Shown piece by piece: positions 1 through 8,587 of a stretch of 64,000 nucleotides of DNA. The stretch comes from Anaerobacterium chartisolvens (GTDB taxonomy: Bacteria; Bacillota; Clostridia; Acetivibrionales; DSM-27016): positions 35,383 through 99,382 of the forward strand of contig NZ_QPJT01000018.1 of assembly GCF_003337415.1 (NCBI RefSeq), written 5' to 3'. Made by a program: the position numbers and the translations under genes. The notes under the pieces are model-generated. The model was given only the letters and a program-made list of their open reading frames with translations, did no database searches and was not told where the DNA came from. Every line of letters begins with the position of its first letter. Within the stretch, counting starts at the first letter, position 1.

Positions 1-857
1 GTGATTTTTTTGAACACCTCATAAAAAAACTTCATATCATTAAAGCCTGCCTCACGTGCAATGTCTGTTACCTTCATATCCGTTTGCCTGAGCATACGGC
101 ACGCCTCGTCAACCCTGAGCTTCTGTATATAGTCGCTGAAATTGGTGCCCGTAACCTCCTTAAACAGCCTGCTCAAATAGTTTTTACTTATGAACGATTT
201 CATTGCCAGATCCTCAAGCTTAATGTCGGAGCTGTAGTTCAGCCGGAGATGCTCTATAGCCCTTTGAACAAGAGCTGTGCTTTGAGAAGATGAATTTTTT
301 TTTGAGGTCGGCTCCATATACCTGAATATTTTTACAATCAGCTCTATAAGGTATGCCCTTATAATGTCTGTATAGCCCTTCTTCATAAGCTTATACTCGG
401 TATGCATTTTCCCGAACAGATCTCCTATTTCCTTAAATTCAGTTCCGGAAAGCCTTAAGTCGGGTGTGGGCATCTGCTCCTCGGGGAACAGGGATTTAAA
501 CAGGAAGGAGGAGGTTATATCCTGAAAATGTATGCTGCTGAAAAGCGATGCATCCAGAAACTCCGGCATAAAAACGCAATTAAAGGACATAGGCGTCTGG
601 CTGGAGCCGGGCTTTGGAAAGAAGCTGTGAGGAACGTCGTAATTTATTATAAAAAGATCGCCTCTGGATATTTCATATTCCGACTGGCCCACTATGTGTA
701 TGCCTTGACCTGAAATAACGTATGTGATTTCTATAAAATCATGCCGGTGCATGACGTTGCAATATTCCTGAAGCTCCTCGGACTTGTTTATGTATACTTT
801 TTCATTAGGCCTGAAAAGTCTGCTGCCTTTAAGCACAGGATAATTGTTTTTGCTCAA
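1..857 (-). CDS. AraC-family transcriptional regulator (3' end cut by window edge)
   Basis: I read this frame directly. It is open for 285 codons and runs off the left edge, so only a few C-terminal residues should be missing. The N-terminal half is a cupin-like sensor (His36 and His38 in an HRHDFIEITYV context). The C-terminal ~100 residues are a double helix-turn-helix AraC domain with the usual features (IKLEDLAMKSFISKNYLSRL, then VTDIAREAGFNDMKFFYEVF). A TAA lies two codons upstream of the TTG at 857, which fixes the start; AGGAG lies 11 nt before it. The gene is divergent from rhaB, so control of the rhamnose operon in response to sugar is the natural inference, by analogy with RhaS/RhaR, but the ligand cannot be read from sequence. 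Confidence 0.9.
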   Translation of the reverse strand, partial: MSKNNYPVLKGSRLFRPNEKVYINKSEELQEYCNVMHRHDFIEITYVISGQGIHIVGQSEYEISRGDLFIINYDVPHSFFPKPGSSQTPMSFNCVFMPEFLDASLFSSIHFQDITSSFLFKSLFPEEQMPTPDLRLSGTEFKEIGDLFGKMHTEYKLMKKGYTDIIRAYLIELIVKIFRYMEPTSKKNSSSQSTALVQRAIEHLRLNYSSDIKLEDLAMKSFISKNYLSRLFKEVTGTNFSDYIQKLRVDEACRMLRQTDMKVTDIAREAGFNDMKFFYEVFKKI

Positions 858-966
858 TTTTTATGACGCTCCTAATTCTATAAAGATGATAACAAACCCT
901 AAAGACAGAATAACATACTCCAATGATTTTATAAAGGTATTGGTATACTATTATTTTAAGTATATT

Positions 967-1171
967 TATATAGGACGCGATAAAGATTTTACAAACATAG
1001 AGGATATAATTGCTTACAGAAATTTTTAATAGCAACGAAAAGACGCCTTGCGGGGAAATGTCTCACGGGTCTGTCATCAGGCACTTTTCTTAGATGTATT
1101 CCTTACGGGTCAAAAAAATTTCTTCCATCAAGTTATATCCTCCATGTAAAATCTTTATCACTACATATATA
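967..1171 (+). repeat. Structured palindromic element R1, in the rhaB leader
   Basis: First of four close copies (R1-R4) of a ~205-bp element. The ends are inverted: TATATA, six variable bases, then GATAAAGATTTTACA, mirrored at the right end. Inside are a second pair of arms (AGAAATTTTT / AAAAATTTCT) and an apical stem (GAAAAGaCGCCT / AGGCaCTTTTC in this copy). The loops GGGGAAATGTCTC and AGATGTATTCCTTACGGGTC are conserved between copies. The right edge ends 21 nt before the rhaB start codon, on the same strand. It does not match any riboswitch or insertion sequence I recognise. Confidence 0.85.
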
Positions 1172-1192
1172 GAAAAACAGGGAGGGACGTTA

Positions 1193-2671
1193 ATGCTGAA
1201 ATTGTTGGCCTTTGACTACGGTGCAAGCAGCGGGAGAGGGATTCTGGGGAAGTTTGACGGTTCAAGGCTTGAGATTGAAGAGGTTCACAGGTTTGCTAAT
1301 GAGCCTGTAACGGTAAACGGACATTTATACTGGGATATACTGAGGCTCTATCATGAGCTTAAGCAGGGAATTCATAAATGCACAGTTAACGGGCACAAGG
1401 ACATTGGCTCGATAGGCATAGACACCTGGGGCGTGGATTTCGGGCTGCTGGATTCTGAAGGTAACCTTCTTGGAAACCCTTTTCACTACAGGGATATAAG
1501 AACGGAGGGAATGATCGGGGAAGCGGCAAAGCTGGTTTCTAAAAGGAGCATTTACGAAGAGACGGGGATAGCGTTTCAAAAATTCAATACGCTGTACCAG
1601 CTCCTTTCCATGAGCCTCAGAGGTTCACCGCTGCTTGAAAAGGCTTCAACCATGCTTTTTATACCCGATTTGCTGAATTATTTCCTTACAGGCGAAAAGG
1701 CAAGTGAATATACCATAGCCAGTACGGCACAGATGCTTGATTCAAGGAAAGGTCAATGGGCGGGGGATATGCTTAAAAAGCTTGGAATACCTCAGGGAAT
1801 TCTTGCAAATATTATAAAGCCCGGAGCGCAGCTCGGAAAGCTCAGCACAATGGTTTCTACGGAGCTGGGCATGGGACGGGTGCCTGTAATGGCAGTAGCC
1901 GAGCATGATACCGGAAGTGCCGTGGTCTCAGTTCCTGCTTCGCAGGACAGGTACGCATATATAAGCAGCGGAACATGGTCCCTTTTGGGAGTGGAGGCAG
2001 CCGCACCTGTAATAAATGATGACACCTACAGGCTTAATTATACCAATGAGGGAGGCTTTAATAACAGCATAAGGCTTCTGAAGAATATTATGGGGCTGTG
2101 GATTTATCAGGAATGCAAGCGTGCATGGGATAAGGAGGGAGAAAGCACAAGCTTTGACCAGCTTGAGCAGGAGGCATCAAAATCGACCGCTTTTCTTTCG
2201 TTTATTGACCCTGACGACGATATGTTTTACAACCCCGGAGGGATGCCCGGCAAGATAAGGGAATATTGCAGCAAAACCGGGCAGAGGGTTCCCGAAACAA
2301 GGGCGGAGATTGTAAGGTGTATAATGGAAAGCCTTGCACTTAAATATAAAATGGCTCTTTATGGGCTTGAAAATATACTGGGGTATACTTTGCCTGTTTT
2401 GCACATAGTGGGAGGGGGCTGCAAGAATGTAATGCTTTCTCAGTTTACAGCCAATGCGATAGACAGGCCTGTTATTACGGGACCTACTGAAGCGACAGCC
2501 GTGGGAAACCTTGTTGCGCAGCTTGTAGCTCTTGGAGAGGTTGGAAGCCTTGCCGAAGGAAGGGAGGTTGTGAGGAATTCCTTCCCGTGCAGGGCATATG
2601 CTCCTGCTGATGTCCGGCAATGGGATGAGGCATACGGAAGATTTATTTCAATAATAGATAAACAATACTAG
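1193..2671 (+). CDS. rhaB: Rhamnulokinase
   Basis: FGGY-family sugar kinase that phosphorylates L-rhamnulose to rhamnulose 1-phosphate with ATP, the second step of rhamnose breakdown in the cytoplasm. Visible family features are the N-terminal phosphate-binding DYGASSGRG, the substrate-region GIDTWGVDFGLLD and the ATP-region SSGTWSLLGVE; the length of 492 residues is usual. The reading frame is open upstream to 1094, but those 33 residues are translated element R1 and recur upstream of unrelated genes, so I place the start at ATG 1193, which has GGGAGGG at 1180-1186. The gene is followed 18 nt later by rhaA in the same operon. Confidence 0.95.
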   Translation: MLKLLAFDYGASSGRGILGKFDGSRLEIEEVHRFANEPVTVNGHLYWDILRLYHELKQGIHKCTVNGHKDIGSIGIDTWGVDFGLLDSEGNLLGNPFHYRDIRTEGMIGEAAKLVSKRSIYEETGIAFQKFNTLYQLLSMSLRGSPLLEKASTMLFIPDLLNYFLTGEKASEYTIASTAQMLDSRKGQWAGDMLKKLGIPQGILANIIKPGAQLGKLSTMVSTELGMGRVPVMAVAEHDTGSAVVSVPASQDRYAYISSGTWSLLGVEAAAPVINDDTYRLNYTNEGGFNNSIRLLKNIMGLWIYQECKRAWDKEGESTSFDQLEQEASKSTAFLSFIDPDDDMFYNPGGMPGKIREYCSKTGQRVPETRAEIVRCIMESLALKYKMALYGLENILGYTLPVLHIVGGGCKNVMLSQFTANAIDRPVITGPTEATAVGNLVAQLVALGEVGSLAEGREVVRNSFPCRAYAPADVRQWDEAYGRFISIIDKQY

Positions 2672-2689
2672 AAATACGGGAGGCTTAAT

Positions 2690-3970
2690 ATGAAGGATAT
2701 TTACAATGAAAAAAGAATAAACGCAGGCTATGAGCGTGCAAAGGAAGTATATTCCGCGTTTGGGGTTGATACTGAGGAGGTTTTTAAAAAAATGAAGGGT
2801 ATTCCCATTTCACTGCACTGCTGGCAGGGCGATGATGTAAGCGGCTTTGAAGCCGGAGCCGACGGGATTAGCGGGGGAGGCATTATGGCCACGGGAAATT
2901 ACCCCGGAAGGGCCAGAAACGGGGAAGAGCTGAGACAGGATTTAGATAAGGCCCTCAGCCTTATACCGGGGAAGCACCGTGTAAATCTCCATTCCATTTA
3001 TGCTGAGACAGACGGAAAGGTGGTTGAGAGGGATCAGCTTTCGGTTGAGCACTTTAAAAGGTGGATTGCTTGGGCAAAGAAAAACGGGCTGGGGCTGGAC
3101 TTTAATCCATCCTTTTTCTCTCACAAGCTGGCTGAGTCGGGTTACACCTTATCAAGCAAAAGCAAGGAAATACGTGAATTCTGGATAAGCCACGGGAAGA
3201 AAAGCCGTGAGATCGCCGCCGCAATAGGAAAGGAGCTGGGGACGCCGTGTGTCAACAATATATGGATACCCGATGGCTCTAAGGATATTACCGCAGATCG
3301 GGCGGGCTACAGGAGAATTTTAAAGGATTCTCTGGATGAGGTGCTTAAAGAGAAGTATGACAAAAAGCATCTTATTGATACGGTAGAATGCAAGCTGTTT
3401 GGAATTGGCTCAGAGAGCTATGTTGTGGGCTCACATGAGTTTTATATGGGCTATGCCATGAAAAATAACGTAATGCTTTGTCTGGATGCCGGACATTTCC
3501 ATCCCACAGAGGTTATTTCGGACAAGATATCCTCCGTGCTGACGTTTTCCGAAGAGGTTTTGCTTCATGTAAGCAGGGGTGTGCGCTGGGACAGCGACCA
3601 TGTAGTTATTTTGAATGATGAGCTTATGGCTATCGCGCAAGAGGTTAAAAGATGCGATGCCTATGGGCGAATACATTTCGGACTGGACTTCTTTGATGCA
3701 AGCATAAACAGGATAACTGCGTGGGTTACAGGGACAAGAGCTGCACTCAAGGCTATAATACTGTCACTTTTAGAGCCTACGGAAATGCTTGTTGAGGCTG
3801 AGGAAAAGGGAGACTTAGGAGGCAGGCTTGCTTTGCTGGAGGAACTCAAATCCCTTCCGTTCGGTGCTGTTTGGGATAAGTATTGTCACAACGAAGGAGT
3901 TCCGGCAGGGGCAGGATGGCTTAACAGTGTAAGCCAGTATGAGAAATCAGTATTGTCAAACAGAAAGTAA
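2690..3970 (+). CDS. rhaA: L-rhamnose isomerase
   Basis: Interconverts L-rhamnose and L-rhamnulose, the first pathway step, using divalent metal ions. It is 426 residues long, close to the usual ~420. Metal-site and active-site signatures are visible: [22 protein letters not shown] and FGLDFFDAS. The start ATG follows a GGGAGG ribosome binding site. It lies between rhaB and the class II aldolase with gaps of about 20 nt, so the three genes form one operon that converts rhamnose to lactaldehyde and dihydroxyacetone phosphate. Confidence 0.96.
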   Translation: MKDIYNEKRINAGYERAKEVYSAFGVDTEEVFKKMKGIPISLHCWQGDDVSGFEAGADGISGGGIMATGNYPGRARNGEELRQDLDKALSLIPGKHRVNLHSIYAETDGKVVERDQLSVEHFKRWIAWAKKNGLGLDFNPSFFSHKLAESGYTLSSKSKEIREFWISHGKKSREIAAAIGKELGTPCVNNIWIPDGSKDITADRAGYRRILKDSLDEVLKEKYDKKHLIDTVECKLFGIGSESYVVGSHEFYMGYAMKNNVMLCLDAGHFHPTEVISDKISSVLTFSEEVLLHVSRGVRWDSDHVVILNDELMAIAQEVKRCDAYGRIHFGLDFFDASINRITAWVTGTRAALKAIILSLLEPTEMLVEAEEKGDLGGRLALLEELKSLPFGAVWDKYCHNEGVPAGAGWLNSVSQYEKSVLSNRK

Positions 3971-3990
3971 TTTGTGGAGGGTATAAATAT

Positions 3991-5049
3991 ATGTTTGAAA
4001 AAGATCTGGGAGAATTAGAGTATATATCAAAGGCCGCAGGAATACCTGTGGATTATACGCAGGGCGGAGGGGGGAACACCTCGGCCAAGCTTGACGGGAA
4101 GCTTATGGCTGTTAAGGCCTCGGGATTTAAGTTAAAGCAGATAACGCCAAAAGAGGGATATGTTGTTGTCAACTACAAGAATATAAAGAATTATTATGAA
4201 AATGTTGATCTTAGCTCCGATACGGATTTTGAAAAGGAGAGCGTGGAATTTGTAAAAAGCAACATTGTGGAGACCGAAGGAATAAAGACACTGCGACCTT
4301 CGGTTGAAGCGGGCTTTCATTCAATACTTAAAAAATTCGTTATACACACCCATTCGGTATATGCAAATATATTATGCTGTACCGAGACGGGAAAAGAGAC
4401 CGTTGACAAGATATTTAAGGGAAAAGAGTACGGCGTTATATGGATTCCGTATATAAATCCCGGCTTCTGCCTTACCTTGAGGATTAACGAGGAAATAAAA
4501 AGGGCTGTTTCGGAAAGCGGCAGATTTCCGCAGGTAATATTCATGGAGAATCACGGGCTTGTGGTAAGCGGCGACGATGCGAAAGAGACTGTGGAGCTTC
4601 ACCGGGAGGTCAACGACTCTGTAAAGAAATATCTGGAGATAAAGACGGACTATCCGAAGGTAAGGCTTGAGGCAAGGGAAGGTGGCTTTACAAGCAGGAC
4701 GGATTACCTGTCGCAATACTTTAAGAGCAGCAAGATAGATGCGGATTTCTTTGATAAAACAGTGCTTTATCCCGACCAGCTTGTTTACCTTAACGGAAGC
4801 ATTTCGGTGGATGGCGCCGGCAAGAAGCTGAATATAAGCACATCCACGGGAGAGGCAGTATACACCACAGATTCCTCCGAGGAGGCCGAGACTATAGAGG
4901 AGACACTTCTGGCGTATCTGTATGTTTTAGAGGGGATAAAGAACAGTGGGCTTCCTCTTAAGACAATGTCGCCCAAGGAGATTGACTTTATAAAAAACTG
5001 GGAGAGCGAGGCTTACAGGAAAAGCCTTGTAAAAAGCCTGTCAAAATGA
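3991..5049 (+). CDS. Class II aldolase/adducin-family protein, probable rhamnulose-1-phosphate aldolase
   Basis: A 352-residue protein with a class II aldolase/adducin fold. It has a glycine-rich phosphate loop (YTQGGGGNTSAKLDG), the zinc-binding THSVY region (VIHTHSVYAN) and a third metal region (FMENHGLVVSG). Classical RhaD is about 275 residues. The length and sequence style here are closer to the aldolase half of the bifunctional RhaE/RhaEW proteins, but the lactaldehyde dehydrogenase half is absent. Its position as third gene after rhaB-rhaA supports cleavage of rhamnulose 1-phosphate, which is inference from context. It could instead act on a related deoxy-sugar phosphate. No lactaldehyde reductase gene is seen in the window. 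Confidence 0.85.
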   Translation: MFEKDLGELEYISKAAGIPVDYTQGGGGNTSAKLDGKLMAVKASGFKLKQITPKEGYVVVNYKNIKNYYENVDLSSDTDFEKESVEFVKSNIVETEGIKTLRPSVEAGFHSILKKFVIHTHSVYANILCCTETGKETVDKIFKGKEYGVIWIPYINPGFCLTLRINEEIKRAVSESGRFPQVIFMENHGLVVSGDDAKETVELHREVNDSVKKYLEIKTDYPKVRLEAREGGFTSRTDYLSQYFKSSKIDADFFDKTVLYPDQLVYLNGSISVDGAGKKLNISTSTGEAVYTTDSSEEAETIEETLLAYLYVLEGIKNSGLPLKTMSPKEIDFIKNWESEAYRKSLVKSLSK

Positions 5050-5180
5050 CGAGATCAGGATTGAGTAGATAAATGTAGATAAAGTTAGTTGCATATGCTT
5101 CTGCCATGCTATAGAATTAATAAAGCAGGGGAGGAGCTTTTTTATTGGGAAAAATCAATGGTAATTAAGGGAGTATGAAT

Positions 5181-6410
5181 ATGATCGGAGCTATAGAAAA
5201 GTATTTGATTTATTATGGGCTGAATGAAGAAATGTCCTTATACCTGTCCAATGCGATAGCGGCAGCAGCAATCATTCTTGTCAGTATGCTGGCCTATTTC
5301 ATTGCAAAGAAGGTTTTGCTTAAGGTTCTCGAAGCTTTTATTATCAGAAGCAAAGCAAAATGGGATGATATCTTAATTAAGAGTAAGCTGTTTGAACGGA
5401 TTATTCGTGCCGTTCCTGCGTTTGTTATTCATGCCTTTGCCCCGGTATTTCCCTCCTATCAGGTGTGGATTCAGCGCATAGCGTTTTGCTATATTGTTTT
5501 TATAATTGTTTTTTCACTTGACAAGCTGCTTGATATTATAGACGACATTTACAGCAGCTTTGAGGTGTCCAGAGTAAGGCCTATAAAGGGATATCTTCAG
5601 GTAGTTAAAATCATTTCATATGTAATTGGAATTATTGTTATTATAGGGGTGCTGATAGATAGATCTCCATTAATTCTTATAAGCGGTATCGGGGCTGCGA
5701 CGGCGGTACTTCTGCTGATTTTCCAGAGTTCAATTTTGGGGCTTGTGGCAGGCATCCAGCTTTCTGCAAATGATATGGTGCGCTTAGGAGACTGGATTGA
5801 AATGCCCAAGTATGGTGCGGACGGGGACGTGATAGAAATTTCTCTGCACACGGTAAAGGTACAGAACTGGGATAAGACCATTACAACCATACCCACCCAT
5901 GCGCTTATATCGGAGTCGTTTAAAAATTGGAGAGGCATGGAGGAGTCGGGTGGCAGGAGAATAAAACGGGCAATATATATTGATATGGCAAGCATCAAGT
6001 TCTGTACCGAAGAAATGCTGGAGAGGTACGAGAAAATAACGTATATAAGGGAATATATTCAAAATAAAACAGGTGAAATAGAGCAATACAACAAAAAGCA
6101 TAATATAGATTTCTCAAATGTTGTAAACGGAAGGCATTTGACTAATATAGGGACCTTCAGAGCGTATATAGAGAACTATCTGAACAATCATCCTAAGATC
6201 CACCGCGGTATGATCCGGCTGGTAAGGCAGCTCAGCCCCACCGAAAACGGACTGCCCATTGAAATATATGTTTTTGCGCGGGATACTGCGTGGGTGAGCT
6301 ATGAGGCAATACAGGCCGATATCTTCGATCATATACTTGCTGTTATACCCGAATTTGATCTGCGGATTTTTCAGGCCCCGTCCGGACATGACTTAAGACA
6401 GGTGAGGTGA
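5181..6410 (+). CDS. MscS-family mechanosensitive channel, YbdG type
   Basis: Membrane channel that opens under membrane tension to release solutes during osmotic downshock. It is 409 residues long with about five hydrophobic segments in residues 10-185, then the MscS pore/beta-domain signature (LILISGIGAATAVLLLIFQS, then GDWIEMPKYGADGDVIEISL) and a long cytoplasmic domain. The length and C-terminal domain match E. coli YbdG rather than the short MscS. I start at ATG 5181 because AAGGGAG lies 7 nt before it; ATG 5175 would abut that site. The gene ends 4 nt before the GntR gene, so the two are probably co-transcribed, with no obvious functional link. Confidence 0.9.
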   Translation: MIGAIEKYLIYYGLNEEMSLYLSNAIAAAAIILVSMLAYFIAKKVLLKVLEAFIIRSKAKWDDILIKSKLFERIIRAVPAFVIHAFAPVFPSYQVWIQRIAFCYIVFIIVFSLDKLLDIIDDIYSSFEVSRVRPIKGYLQVVKIISYVIGIIVIIGVLIDRSPLILISGIGAATAVLLLIFQSSILGLVAGIQLSANDMVRLGDWIEMPKYGADGDVIEISLHTVKVQNWDKTITTIPTHALISESFKNWRGMEESGGRRIKRAIYIDMASIKFCTEEMLERYEKITYIREYIQNKTGEIEQYNKKHNIDFSNVVNGRHLTNIGTFRAYIENYLNNHPKIHRGMIRLVRQLSPTENGLPIEIYVFARDTAWVSYEAIQADIFDHILAVIPEFDLRIFQAPSGHDLRQVR

Positions 6411-6414
6411 AGGT

Positions 6415-7146
6415 ATGCATATAAACAAAAAAAGCCCGATTCCCGTTTACTACCAGCTTAAAAACATATTGCTTAAAAAAATACAGGATGAGGAGTATAG
6501 AGCGGGAGAGCTGATACCCTCCGAAAGAGATCTGGGGGAAAGCCTCGGAATAAGCAGAATGACAGTGAGACAGGCATTAAGCCAGCTTGTGGCCGAGGGC
6601 GTGCTGTACAGGGAAAAGGGCAAGGGGACGTTTGTTTCTAAGGGCAAGATTCAACAGAGAAATATCATGAGCTTTTCGGAGACAGTGAGAAAAAAGGGGC
6701 TTGTGCCTTCCGCCAGAATATTGAGCTTTCAAAAGCATACAGAGCTATATGATATAAAGGACATACTCGGCCTTAGGAGAGACGACGGGATATACGCAAT
6801 AAAGAGGCTCAGGCTTGCAAATGAGCGTCCTGTGGCAATAGAGGAGGTGTTTATGCCGGAGATATATTTCCCGCGTCTGGATAAATTCGACTTGAACACC
6901 TCCCTGTATAAGCTTATAAAGGAAGAGTACTCTTATGCGATAAGTTTTATAGACAATAATATAGAAGCGTCGAAGCCCTCCGCGGAGGAAAAGGAGCTTC
7001 TTTCCATAGCTTTAACCTCACCTGTGCTGAGAGTTACAGGAATAAACTACACGGAGGAGGGCAGCAGGCTCTTTTATGAAAGGGCGGTCTACTGCGGAGA
7101 CCAGTATAATTACAATGTAAGAATATATATGTCTAAGGAAATTTAG
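6415..7146 (+). CDS. GntR-family regulator with UTRA domain (NagR/YvoA-like)
   Basis: A 243-residue regulator of the GntR/HutC subfamily. Residues ~8-75 are a winged helix (PVYYQLKNILLKKIQ, PSERDLGESLGISRMTVRQA). Residues ~95-235 are a UTRA effector domain that in relatives binds phosphorylated amino sugars. It lies directly upstream of a SIS-domain amino-sugar enzyme, and a HutC-type inverted repeat sits between them, so local control of that enzyme is the likely job. The effector (for example glucosamine 6-phosphate or its N-acetyl form) is inferred from the family, not visible. Confidence 0.92.
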   Translation: MHINKKSPIPVYYQLKNILLKKIQDEEYRAGELIPSERDLGESLGISRMTVRQALSQLVAEGVLYREKGKGTFVSKGKIQQRNIMSFSETVRKKGLVPSARILSFQKHTELYDIKDILGLRRDDGIYAIKRLRLANERPVAIEEVFMPEIYFPRLDKFDLNTSLYKLIKEEYSYAISFIDNNIEASKPSAEEKELLSIALTSPVLRVTGINYTEEGSRLFYERAVYCGDQYNYNVRIYMSKEI

Positions 7147-7149
7147 CAC

Positions 7150-7178
7150 TTGATTTTGAGTACAAAATAAACTATTAT
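7150..7178 (+). promoter_or_regulatory. Sigma-A-type promoter for the SIS-domain gene
   Basis: TTGATT at 7150-7155, a 17-nt spacer, and TATTAT at 7173-7178. The predicted start point falls at the edge of the inverted repeat described next, which fits a repressor that blocks initiation. Confidence 0.6.
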
Positions 7179-7187
7179 TAAATTAAG

Positions 7188-7215
7188 TGGTATATACAAC
7201 TATACCTATATACCA
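7188..7215. promoter_or_regulatory. Probable GntR/UTRA operator
   Basis: GGTATATACAACTATACC (7189-7206) has the inverted halves GGTATA and TATACC six bases apart, a shape typical of HutC/NagR-type sites. An overlapping second inverted pair, TGGTATATA (7188-7196) and TATATACCA (7207-7215), extends it. It lies between the promoter and the start codon of the SIS-domain gene and directly after the regulator gene. Confidence 0.65.
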
Positions 7216-7236
7216 AATTTTAAATGAGGTGAGAGT

Positions 7237-8274
7237 ATGACTAAAATGTGGAATGAAATAATGGAGCAGCCCCAAGTTCTTGGGAAATGCATGGGTAAAA
7301 ATAAAAATGCCATTGACGGTATAACAGAAGAGATAAAAAGGAACGGAATAAGCTCTGTTGTTATTGCGGCAAGAGGAACATCGGATCATGCGGCGGTATA
7401 CGCAAAATATATCATTGAAATTCTTACAGGAGTGCCTGTCTCTTTAGCCGCACCCTCTGTTTTTACAATGTATGGCAAGGAGGTTTGCTTAAAAAACAGC
7501 CTTGTTATAGGAATCTCCCAATCCGGCAAGGCTGCGGATGCTATTGAGGTTATCACATCGGCAAACAGGCAGGGAGCTTTGACGGTGAGCGTAACCAATT
7601 TTCCCGACTCGCCGATGGCTGTTGAAGCAAAGTACCATCTGTTCTGTGATTGCGGTATTGAGAAGAGTGTAGCGGCAACTAAGACCTTTACCGCCCAGAT
7701 GTATCTTATTGCACAGCTTGTGGCAAAATGGTCGGGAAATGAGGAGCTTTTAGATGAGCTGTCCCGCGTTCCCGAAAATATGACGGAGACCTTTAAAGAG
7801 GAAAAAAGCGTCATGGAGAGGGTAGAAAGATACCGCTTTATGAAGGAGTGCTTTGTGCTTGCGCGAGGCGTCAATTATTCCATTGCCATGGAATCGGCAT
7901 TAAAAATTCAGGAAACCACGTATGTAAGGGCAAAGGCATATGCCACCTCGGACTTTTACCATGGGCCCTTTGCCATGATAGAAAAGGACATGCCTGTGCT
8001 TGTATTTGCACCCGACGGGCCTTCCTTAAAGGATGTTGAGGAAATGATGAAAAGGCTTGTGGAGAGGGAAGCGGAGCTTATCGTTATATCAAACAAGCCT
8101 GAGCTGGGACGGATGGGGAGCAGCTTTTTCCGCATACCGAAGTCGGACAATGATCTTATAACACCCTTTTACAATGTAGCGGTGGCGCAGATGTTTGCAT
8201 GCCGGCTTGCTTTAACCAAGGGCTTAAACCCCGACAGCCCAAGAGGGCTCAACAAGGTCACAATCACAAGATAA
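7237..8274 (+). CDS. SIS-domain protein, GlmS isomerase-like (probable glucosamine-6-phosphate deaminase of NagB-II type)
   Basis: A 345-residue protein with two SIS sugar-phosphate isomerase domains and no glutaminase domain. The first has ARGTSDHAAVYAKY and IGISQSGKAADAIEV, the second MESALKIQETTYVRA; the C-terminal LNKVTITR resembles the end of GlmS. Stand-alone GlmS-like SIS proteins of this length act as glucosamine-6-phosphate deaminases (NagB-II), or on related amino-sugar or fructosamine phosphates. The preceding NagR-like regulator favours amino-sugar catabolism. The exact substrate is not determined by the sequence. Confidence 0.85.
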   Translation: MTKMWNEIMEQPQVLGKCMGKNKNAIDGITEEIKRNGISSVVIAARGTSDHAAVYAKYIIEILTGVPVSLAAPSVFTMYGKEVCLKNSLVIGISQSGKAADAIEVITSANRQGALTVSVTNFPDSPMAVEAKYHLFCDCGIEKSVAATKTFTAQMYLIAQLVAKWSGNEELLDELSRVPENMTETFKEEKSVMERVERYRFMKECFVLARGVNYSIAMESALKIQETTYVRAKAYATSDFYHGPFAMIEKDMPVLVFAPDGPSLKDVEEMMKRLVEREAELIVISNKPELGRMGSSFFRIPKSDNDLITPFYNVAVAQMFACRLALTKGLNPDSPRGLNKVTITR

Positions 8275-8282
8275 GGGGGATG

Positions 8283-8343
8283 AAGTACAGGGACAGTTCT
8301 GCTGCCTCATTACGATGAGGCAGCAGAACTGTCCCTTGTGCTT
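8283..8343. repeat. REP-like long hairpin downstream of the SIS-domain gene
   Basis: Two 21-nt arms (8290-8310 and 8315-8335, beginning GGGACAGTTCTGC) are perfectly complementary around the 4-nt loop TACG, and a bulged outer pairing (AAGTACA / TGTGCTT) extends the stem. There is no T-tract, so it is not a standard terminator. GGGACAGTTC-type palindromes are, from general knowledge, a dispersed REP-like class in Clostridia, often tied to Y1 transposases; no transposase is in the window. The rest of 8344-8587 is AT-rich with no gene seen and presumably holds the spoIIE promoter. Confidence 0.75.
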
Positions 8344-8587
8344 CCTTACACTCCATAAATTTTTTCATTGACTAAAATTTACATATTTGTTTATAAAAAT
8401 AAGGCTTTTAAAGCTTAAGGCAGACAATACCATGTTCTGTTCTAAGCACTCAAATGTAAACCACAGGAAGGTTTTGGAGATAAGTGTCATAATAAAAATT
8501 AACATAATTACCTTAAAATGACAAATAATTCCGTCCATATTATTTATAATCAGTCGTGCAGTAACACTTAATTATAGGAGGGTACGA

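Noticed and set aside
829..1035. Small open frames across the left ends of R1, R2 and R4 on both strands
   Set aside because: They are translations of the repeat itself, recur with each copy and have no ribosome binding sites.
1094..1192. N-terminal extension of rhaB (MYSLRVKKISS...)
   Set aside because: The same peptide appears upstream of the genes at 36361 and, with changes, 47002; it is translated R-element sequence without a ribosome binding site. The real start is at 1193.
8440..8580. Spo0A boxes upstream of spoIIE
   Set aside because: Only 5 of 7 matches (TGTCATA, TGACAAA) were found, which is near background in AT-rich DNA; biologically expected but not supported here.
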